Origin: Petrolisthes cinctipes
Lineage: Eukaryota; Arthropoda; Malacostraca; Decapoda; Porcellanidae
Direction of reading: 5' to 3'
DNA length: 64,000 bases
NCBI GenBank assembly: GCA_033782935.1
Contig: JAWQEG010000373.1
Coordinates: forward strand, 1 to 64,000
Shown: one piece after another, positions 56,876 to 64,000 of the stretch
Numbering within the stretch: the first letter of the stretch is position 1
How the letters are laid out: each line of letters starts with the position of its first letter
Program-made: the position numbers and the translations under genes
The notes under the pieces: generated by a model
The model's input: only the letters and a program-made list of their open reading frames with translations
Told to the model about the DNA's origin: nothing
Databases searched by the model: none

Positions 56876-57090
56876 TACAGTTGAGCAAGTAGAAACTGCA
56901 AGAAAAATTTGGCTTTATATGGCAACATCTTCACCACCACTCAAACTCCAGCCAATCACATTTTACCTTACATTTCTTCTGGGTTCTCAGTGATTCATTC
57001 ATAAAAATACGAGGGCTTACTATAAAAGAACTGCCAGATGTTGCCATAGACAACCATATTTATCTTGCACTTTCAACTTGCTCAACTGTA
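56876..57090. mobile_element. Tc1/mariner-like MITE, family 2
   Basis: A 215-bp palindromic element starts TACAGTTGAGCAAGTAGAAA and ends in CAAGTTGAGCAAG-type sequence inverted (TTGCTCAACTGTA). Inner arms GCAACATCTT / GATGTTGC also pair. TA flanks fit Tc1/mariner. A diverged end of the same family is at about 63435-63495. Confidence 0.8.
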
Positions 57091-57771
57091 CCCCTCTGAT
57101 ATGATGCTTCCAGCAAAGCTTCGCCTACATGTTATATGAACCCCGAAGCATAAGGAAAAGAACTTTATTTGTCTGAATAAATCTAAATTATATTATTCAT
57201 TCTGTAAGTGAATTATCTAAGTGTGTGTGTGTGTGTTGAAAGGAAGGCCTGATGATAGAATTGTTAGCTACCAAGAATGGTGTTTACGTTATTTTGTGCT
57301 CTACCAAAAGGCACTGTTGGTTTTAGATCTCTTTCCGCATATCTTGTCATAACGTTAACTTCATCGATGGTTTCCAGTGTGATATGAATCCGGTGGATTA
57401 TTTTCCCTTCTTGCTCTGCTATTTGACCTTGAGAGAGAGAGAGAGTGTGTTGTGTTTTTTACTTGTCTTTCCTTTTGACTGGGACTTTACGACTATATTA
57501 CAAAGGTAAATAAAGCTAGACTGACATGAGATCGTCTTGGTCATTCACCGTGTGTACTACGATACTGTTTTAGAAGAACCATCATTTACACAGGGAAAAT
57601 TATTTATGGCTAATCACTAACTGACAACTAGAGGATGAAGGTGGGGGAAGTTGGGAGGGGTGAAGGCGGGGTAGACTCTCCCCCCCAGCTCCGATCCCCC
57701 TCTTCCCTCTGTCCAGGGTAGCGGGTGGAAGGAAGGACCAAACACTGAGCAGAAATTAGTGCTCGTGAGTG
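57091..57771. other. intergenic, nothing recognised
   Basis: No gene is seen. There are a short (GA)n at about 57431-57446 and a C/G-rich patch around 57640-57720. Confidence 0.4.
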
Positions 57772-57988
57772 TACACTCGCCAGCACTGCCGCGTGGACAG
57801 GGGCTCACACATATTCAGAGATGTAGCACCACTGTGATTATTTAGCTCGAAACAATCCACGTGTGTGAGATGGAGTATCCTCGATACACTATAGCACATG
57901 AAGTGAACTTTGTTGCTTAAGGAACTACATCACTTAAATCTTTTAAACATGTGAGCCCCTGTACCACGCGGCAGTGCTGGCGACTGTA
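57772..57988. mobile_element. MITE, family 3, with ~40-bp terminal inverted repeats
   Basis: The ends are TACACTCGCCAGCACTGCCG then CGTGGACAGGGGCTCACA, and their inverse CCCCTGTACCACGCGGCAGT then GCTGGCGACTGTA. The TA flank suggests a Tc1/mariner-type element. The interior is AT-rich and non-coding. Confidence 0.8.
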
Positions 57989-58851
57989 CATACTTTTTTG
58001 GGACAACTCTCTGGCTGAAAAGGGGATAATTTACAGAGGAGTGATGGCAAACTTGAGATGAAAAATATTGAAGAGGTAGGCTATAGCTGAAGGACTGAAA
58101 AAAAAAAACTGACTTGTTACCAGAGGGGTGTCAAAACTGAAAGTACAGTCCTCTTATGTTCGTGGTTTAAAAACGCATTGGTGAAAATATATGATAGCAG
58201 TGAGGCCTGTGAGGGTGTTGGAGTGTTGAGAGGGCGTGGGGATGTGGGTAGTGGAAACGGAGTAACAAGGGGAGGAAGTGCTAATATAACATCATTTATT
58301 CTAATTGTCTGAACTACTGTACTGTACTCTCATTTTTCCTTGCAACTTCCCTCTCCCTCACCACCACCGCTAACCTCTCGCTCACCACCAATACATGAAG
58401 GTGAAGTGAATTAGCGAAGCGAGACAGAAACAGTAGATGAGTAAAGTGAGAGAAGCGAGAGTTATTCGTGATCATCCTTACCATTTACTAAGCTTAACTG
58501 TATGAGGGCATTAAGGTGCGAGTAACATTTGCTTTACTTACTGTCCAATCGGTATATAAGAAGCAGTAGTTTGGTTCAGCATGTGAACGGTACTGCCCCA
58601 TCTGGTCCTGGCTCACCTTGTCCCACTCACACCTCTCCTCTCCCCGCCTTGCTCGGACTCTATTCCCAGAATTCCGTGTGTTCTTAATTAAAAACAATCT
58701 AACACACCTTCACTTGAAAGGGGCGGTAGATAGGTAGACAGGCCCTCGTAAAAACAAACTTACATTGGTGAACCTTTGTTATCGGTCATTCATTCGGTTG
58801 GCATGCCCGAGTCAAGGACGATAACTTTCTATCCACGACACTGCTCCGCCT
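57989..58851. other. intergenic
   Basis: No gene is established. A minus-strand open stretch ending at a GTAAGT donor near 58541 is discussed among the rejected items. Confidence 0.35.
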
Positions 58852-59052
58852 AGTAAGCAACGAGATTGATTGATTGTTTGATTGACTGATAATAGGCGCC
58901 GCAACAGCGAGGTCATATATCGCCGGGAGAAGGTGATAGAGAGGTGAGACAGCAAGCAGGAAGGAAATAGAAAATAAAAGAGGGAAATTTGAAGAACTGA
59001 AAAGGAGTGGTTGGGGCACCAAAACCCTTAAAATATTGCCCACATCACTTGC
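58852..59052 (-). repeat. dispersed SINE-like repeat with (AATC)n tail
   Basis: The inverted counterpart of 19041-19238. On the plus strand it runs from GATTGATTGATTGTTTGATT at about 58863, through GGCGCCGCAACAGCGAGGTC, to CCCTTAAAATATTGCCCACA near 59045. Confidence 0.7.
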
Positions 59053-61013
59053 AGTGAAGATGTTTGATGACCTAGTAAATTATGTTTACTGGCTAGTAGA
59101 AGTGCATTTCTAAGTTACGCCGTGCATGAAGCCTTATCAAAAGGATGATACATGGTTTATTATATGGAGGCGAGAAAAAGAGGGATTCATAAAGTATACA
59201 GAAAATATCACCCTTGGTTTCAGGTTCCTGTTTCCGTGAGTTATGGCAGTGCATTAGCTAGGATCATAATAATGGTGCCAGAGTAGGAATTATTGTAGAT
59301 TCAGAGCAATGTCGAACTCTAAGGCATGAGAATAAGGAAAGGAGGGAAAGTTGAAGAGCTGAAAATCGTGGATTCGATCTGGACTACATGGGAAGAAAGT
59401 ATAAATAAAGTGAACGGGTAAGAACTACCTCCTTGGGGGCTAGTTGGGGGATATTATTATTCAGGGTCATGCGCCGCGGCGTCACCACTAATCTCTCTGA
59501 CGTGCCAGTGAGAGTCTATAAGGGCGACAAACAAGTTGAGTCGGAAACAACTTCCAGTTCCATATCCGCCCGCACTGCTATCAGAGTGTCTGGTGTCTGT
59601 TTCTACATCCACTATACAGTACAGGTATATACCCAAGTGCAACTAGCCCATTCCTAGACAAAGTACCGTAATGATCTATATCCAGCTGCTCAGGACTGCA
59701 TTATAATAATGTTATGATTCATTATCATGGTATTATTCATATACATATAATACTCATTACAGTGAGCATAAATAATCGTGTCATGAAATACGGTTGAAAC
59801 ATAAGTCGACAAGCAAAATATGTGGTAGGCCTATATCTTGTTGTGTCATGGGGTTTTCATAATGTTTCACGAACAAGCAAATAAAAAAAAATGGAAAACA
59901 TGGACAGATGAAGAGAGGAAAGGAAATGGCTTTGGTCATGCAGTAGGGACAACAAAACAAATAAATAAAACATTTCTCACATTTTTGTTAGCATTAACTC
60001 CCAAGGGCACACAACAGTAAACAAGTTTAGCTCCTATCCACAGCCATCCGTCCACCCTCTGTGCACAGATACGATTTTCAAGGAGTGTACAATCGGGAAA
60101 GAAAGAATCTGAACACATATGGTGACCCATGACAATCACTCCTAAACATGTAGGAGATAGTGGAATTTCATGAAAGATATCATAGTGTGGGATAGGTAAA
60201 TATCCCCGTCTCCATTCTCATTGCCATATACTATAAGTGGGAAGGTTCTGAGCATGACGTAAGCTATGTGCTATGTAGTAGAAGTAATAGACATTCACTT
60301 TGTGTCATTATTGTCTTAAATATTATTTATAACTGATTTTTTTATTCATTGTATTAATTAATGGGACTTAAATTTTGGACACAGTGCAGATAGAAACATT
60401 TGTGGCGGCAACACTGATGCCAGAGGATACCACCCCTGTGACCAGGGGGTGGGGGGATTGAGTCGGCTGTCTGAGGTCTTCCTCCAAAGCGGACTCGGGT
60501 CTCACGTGGGTGGAGAGGTCTCTGGGCCACTCATCATCCTTGTGATGCCTGCTATAGTTGTGTTTCATACAGTCTAGTGTGTGCTACACTCTGTCCCATT
60601 GACTGTCATTCATTGGCGGACCTTTAACCTTAACAGCATCAGTCGAGTGTAGGTTCAGTATGGGATCAAAGCCTCATGTACTTGAATAATTATTCATGGA
60701 TATTAACAAGTAAAATTCATATTTTATTAGCGCGTTCCTGTGTACAGTATACCTTACTTATGGATAAGTAGTCCAAATACAACGTTACTGGTAATAATCT
60801 TTATTACCCTGTTGCGTTTTCAGCTTTTTAGAGTTTCTTCACTTGAATACGGACAAAGCTTCATTGAGCACCCTCCATTACCATACTGAGGATGTGAGCA
60901 ACAGTGTAATACAGGGATTATATATTAATTTACCTGATTAAGACTGTACGTACAGTACAAGCAAAAATTAAACTCATTCGTATTTATCCCTTAGAGTGTG
61001 AACAATAACTGTC
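59053..61013. other. intergenic and upstream flank of the cytidine deaminase gene
   Basis: No gene is established. A CG-rich patch at 59468-59500 (GCGCCGCGGCGTC) within a plus-strand stretch bounded by TTATTCAG and ACAG/GTATAT could be a non-coding exon, but it has no protein match. The rest is AT-rich. Confidence 0.35.
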
Positions 61014-62733
61014 ATGTCCAAGACAGCGCTTAAGCAGGTGGGACCGTCAGTCAACACCACCACGGCTGAGATGAACAAACATCTTTCAGGTGAGTGAGGT
61101 AGTTTTATCTGTATTGCCACGGATGGTTTTTATTTTCCCCCCTTTAACATGTACTATATAATTAACTTCTCTGTTCAATTAATCTGCCCTATATGTTCGT
61201 GTGCAAAGGATATTACGACTTGGTGAAAAATGAAATGTATGGATCAATGTCACTTTATAAGTGACATTGGTATGGATGGTCGAATGGCTGGTTATACGTA
61301 GTGGTGATGAAGCAAGAATATGTAGGGATTTCGGGGATTTGTGTATGCTACCTCTCTCCCTGATATGATGTCATTGTTGTTCACTTCCTACAAAATGCAC
61401 GAACTAACGAACTATACATTAGTGCACTTCTCTTTGAGGAAGAAGTAACCTGAACAGAACACAGTATTGACAAAATCCTTCACTGGAACAGATACTTTGT
61501 ATCGTATAAGATTATAAAACAGCTAATGAGTTTAAAATCATGTAATGTTATGTAATGTACAATCGGCGGCAGAAGTCCTGTCGCCTCACCTGCTTCACCG
61601 AGACTCAGTGTTCATGGACTCGAGAAATACGCATGTTTTCTATACCTAATAATCTCGAGTCTATGAACATTGCGTGCCTCGGTGAAGCAGGTGAGGCGAC
61701 AGGACTTCTACCGCCGACTGTACATTACATTACATTACATGATTTTAAACTCATTAGCCGTTTTATAATCTTATACGATACAAAGTATCTGTTCCAGTGA
61801 AGGATTCTGTCAATACTGTGTTTCGTTCAGGTTACTTCTAATTTGCCCCCCTGGATATTGTAATTCTGTGTTTGTGAATGCGTTGGTTCGATGATTATCT
61901 TTTATGTTATCCTTCAAGAAGCGTTGAGTGAAGCGACACGACTTTTGCGGCCGACTGTACAGTACGTCAACAAATTGGTGAAATGGGTCGAGGGGCAGCA
62001 ATAAAGGTTGACGGCGAGGCATATACTGTACCACGTCTCCTGTACTCATCTCTAAACACGGCGGGAACAGACACAAAATCGTCAATAGTCAAACTACAAA
62101 AATATAGCAACACTGGCAGTAGATAAAGATTATGAAATTACAATTGAAGATAATTCATGCTGTAAATTGTACAGTGGGCGGCAAAAGTCAGCGCTTCTTG
62201 GAAGAATAACATAAAAGATAATCATCGAACCAACACAGAATTACAATATCCATGGGGGCAAATTACTAAACTACTCTGGGTTTTCATTTTACGAGCCTGT
62301 GAAGCTTATATTTCCATACTGTACTTCATGGTTTGGCAGATGTGGTCACGACTTTTGCCGCCGACTGTACACAGTAAAGAATGAAGTAAACAAGGACCTC
62401 ACTAACGATAAGGTAATGGCGTTATCAAGTCGGGTCTAAGCATTTAATCCTCCGAATCCATTAGAGCCGATAACATTAATTAAGGCAATAACAGACAAAT
62501 ACCATCCCAAGATAGTGACGGCGACAACAATATAATTAGACACCGTGATACGAGACTAGTAATAAAGTCCGTGAAACATAACTTATCACAGATGGCGGGA
62601 GGCTAATGAAACGGTTGTCAGTTATACAAAGTCACATAGTGAGACCGTGGGGGTTGTTTTACAACACCTCACCCGAAATTTCCCGGTATATGGGGGGAGG
62701 GGGTCTCTCTCTCTCTCCTAGACATCCATCAAC

Positions 62734-62768
<35 letters not shown>

Positions 62769-63271
62769 CACCCAATGTAATATTCTCTCTCTCTAAGGCA
62801 AATAATAATTTTGTAACTCTTTGCAAGTGTCCCTCTCAGCTAGTAAGTTTTTCCATACCAGATGATGAGTTGGAGAAACTGATAGATGCAAGCCTTGCTG
62901 CCCGAAAGAACTCCTACAGTCCATATAGCAAGTTTCCAGTGGGTGCTGCTCTCCTCACTAACACTGGGGAGGTCATCACTGGGTGTAATGTGGAGAATGT
63001 ATCGTATGCCGTGGCTGTGTGCGCTGAGAGGACAGCTGTGTGTCGGGCAGTGGCAGAAGGACACCGCAAGTTCCGGGCCATCGCCATTACAGCCGAGATG
63101 TGTGAAAATTTTGTCGGACCATGCGGAGTGTGCAGACAAACCTTAGCTGAGTTTGGTCTTGATTATGAGGTGTATCTGTCCAAACCTGACAAGTCCTATA
63201 TGAAGACTACTGTGGGCAAGCTTCTACCAGACAGCTTTAATCCAGAGTGGGTTCACTTTGAATCACAGTAA
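61014..63271 (+). CDS. cytidine deaminase
   Basis: Two exons fit in phase 1: 61014-61089 (MSKTALKQVGPSV..., donor CAG/GTGAGT) and 62844-63271 (acceptor CTCAGCTAG), giving 167 residues. The enzyme hydrolyses cytidine and deoxycytidine to uridine and deoxyuridine in pyrimidine salvage, in the cytosol as a homotetramer. Exon 2 alone holds nearly the whole domain: SYSPYSKFPVGAALL, the CNVENVSYAVAVCAERTA box with zinc Cys85 and the catalytic Glu87, and GPCGVCRQTLAEFG with zinc Cys119 and Cys122. All active-site residues are intact. Family members are about 140-150 residues, so the first exon gives a slightly longer N-terminus. An alternative acceptor three bases upstream (CTCTCAG) would break the frame with exon 1. 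The 1.75-kb intron is packed with MITEs and a poly-A tract. Confidence 0.9.
61441..61839. mobile_element. ~400-bp near-perfect palindrome built around a MITE
   Basis: Arms 61441-61557 and 61723-61839 (117 bp each) are inverted copies, starting AGAAGTAACCTGAAC and ending GTTCAGGTTACTTCT. The centre (61558-61722) is a separate 165-bp inverted-repeat element with TACAATCGGCGGCAGAAGTC and GACTTCTACCGCCGACTGTA ends. The centre itself contains a CTCGAG-rich core. It lies in the cytidine deaminase intron. Confidence 0.85.
61840..61959 (-). mobile_element. one end of a CAGTCGGCGGC MITE
   Basis: It runs from ATTTGCCCCCCTGGATATTG to CGACTTTTGCGGCCGACTGT. It is the inverted counterpart of the left half of 62170-62369. 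Its other end appears to have been replaced by, or to include, the adjacent palindrome. Confidence 0.7.
62170..62369. mobile_element. complete CAGTCGGCGGC-family MITE (200 bp)
   Basis: The ends are TACAGTGGGCGGCAAAAGTC and GACTTTTGCCGCCGACTGTA, with TA target. It is non-coding and in the cytidine deaminase intron. TIRs of this form belong to Tc1/mariner-type elements. Confidence 0.85.
62736..62767 (+). repeat. poly-A tract (about 30) in the cytidine deaminase intron
   Basis: A homopolymer A run ends about 75 bp before the inferred acceptor. It may be the tail of an old retroposon, whose body I cannot identify. Confidence 0.8.
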
Positions 63272-64000
63272 CATCTTTGCCTTTCTTGTGGGGGAACTAA
63301 GTTGGGCAGCATAATATATGCAGCAATATAAAACAGATACTTTCTTACCACTTTCTAGAATACTTTCTTTGTGTCAATATGGTAAGCAAACCGAACATAA
63401 CATGGATTTAACAATGTCCTAATATAGTATACAATGTGCAACTGGGCAAGTAGAAAGTGCAAGAAAAATATTAGAGTATATGGAGATGTCTAGCAATTCC
63501 CTGTAGTAAGCCTGAACTTAGAGTCAGGTGAAATGTGATTGGCTGAACCATTGAGTGGAAGTGAAGCAAATATCTTCATTCTATTGTACAAATATGAAGA
63601 ATATACAAAGATTATACAGGGACTCGATAACCGGCCTCAGAAAACTTTATACAAAGTAGGAATCCATAAAAACAAAATTAAACTCGATCAAGTAACCATT
63701 ATGTCTCCTTAAACAACATTGTACAAAACTTTCCTTATAACAGTTAAGAACTAATTAAAACTAGTAAAACAATTAACATTTCTTTAATGATTTAATATTT
63801 TGTACTTCAGCTTAATTACATGTCATAAAATATACTAACTATTGTAAACAACTCCTGTTGCCTGACAAATACCATAATAAAATTTCACTACATTACTGTA
63901 TTTAATGGGACAAGACATTTTCAACAATTTGGTACCGATTCCTCAATTAGTGTCTGGGATTTATGAGATGATATTCACAGAAGAGGACTGACAACACTGA
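63272..64000. other. 3' flank of the cytidine deaminase gene
   Basis: AT-rich. A fragment of MITE family 2 begins at about 63435 (GCAACTGGGCAAGTAGAAAG). An AATAAA occurs near 63874; closer to the stop only the variant AATATA (about 63326) is seen. No other gene is present. Confidence 0.45.

Noticed and set aside
58494..58697. Minus-strand open stretch with a good donor (ACA then GTAAGT) reading EPNYCFLYTDWT
   Set aside because: No convincing acceptor, no recognised domain and a competing donor inside the stretch. I do not call it an exon without transcript data.
59433..59657. Plus-strand CG-rich open stretch between TTATTCAG and ACAG/GTATAT
   Set aside because: It has plausible splice borders but no protein similarity and an overlapping minus-strand frame. 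It could be a non-coding exon only.

Overview
This is a eukaryotic nuclear window, most likely from an arthropod and probably a decapod crustacean. Its genes are split by spliceosomal GT..AG introns. (GA)n, (CA)n, (TA)n microsatellites and minisatellites are very dense. The transposon mix (RTE-like and APE-type LINEs, Gypsy remnants, Tc1/mariner-like MITEs) and the protein families fit that reading. The assignment is inference from content; no species-specific marker was found.

Layout. 1-17.8 kb is gene-poor and dominated by microsatellites, several embedded in larger tandem duplications. It holds one orphan splice-bounded exon (16.3 kb, minus), a LINE fragment and a tRNA-derived SINE. 18.0-23.6 kb carries a five-exon small heat shock protein gene (alpha-crystallin domain) whose last exon adds about 600 residues of Q/P/S-rich low-complexity sequence. 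25.9-26.4 kb holds the last two exons of a minus-strand gene ending in a coiled coil. 28.1-29.9 kb is a foldback element with about 320-bp terminal inverted repeats. 30.1-31.4 kb (plus) and 39.25-42.76 kb (minus) are two paralogous C2H2 zinc-finger genes with 10 and 17 fingers. Between them lies a 2.1-kb 5'-truncated RTE-like LINE with a target-site duplication. 45.5-46.5 kb is a cluster of the same foldback family. 47.7-50.6 kb is a three-exon MRM1-type mitochondrial rRNA 2'-O-methyltransferase, flanked by two inverted copies of a ~550-bp retroposon. 52.3-56.7 kb is a nearly full-length but dead APE-type LINE (minus) with a 15-bp target-site duplication. It encodes a 2A-like motif, a PHD-like finger, endonuclease and reverse transcriptase, and it is broken by a solo LTR and by a heavily deleted Gypsy element. 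56.9-59.1 kb holds MITEs and a SINE-like repeat. 61.0-63.3 kb is a two-exon cytidine deaminase gene whose intron is filled with palindromic MITEs.

The host genes are unrelated housekeeping or regulatory genes (proteostasis, transcriptional regulation, mitochondrial rRNA modification, pyrimidine salvage), not a pathway cluster. The clearest biology is the layered transposon history, which can be ordered from nested insertions and target-site duplications, and the divergence of the two zinc-finger paralogues.
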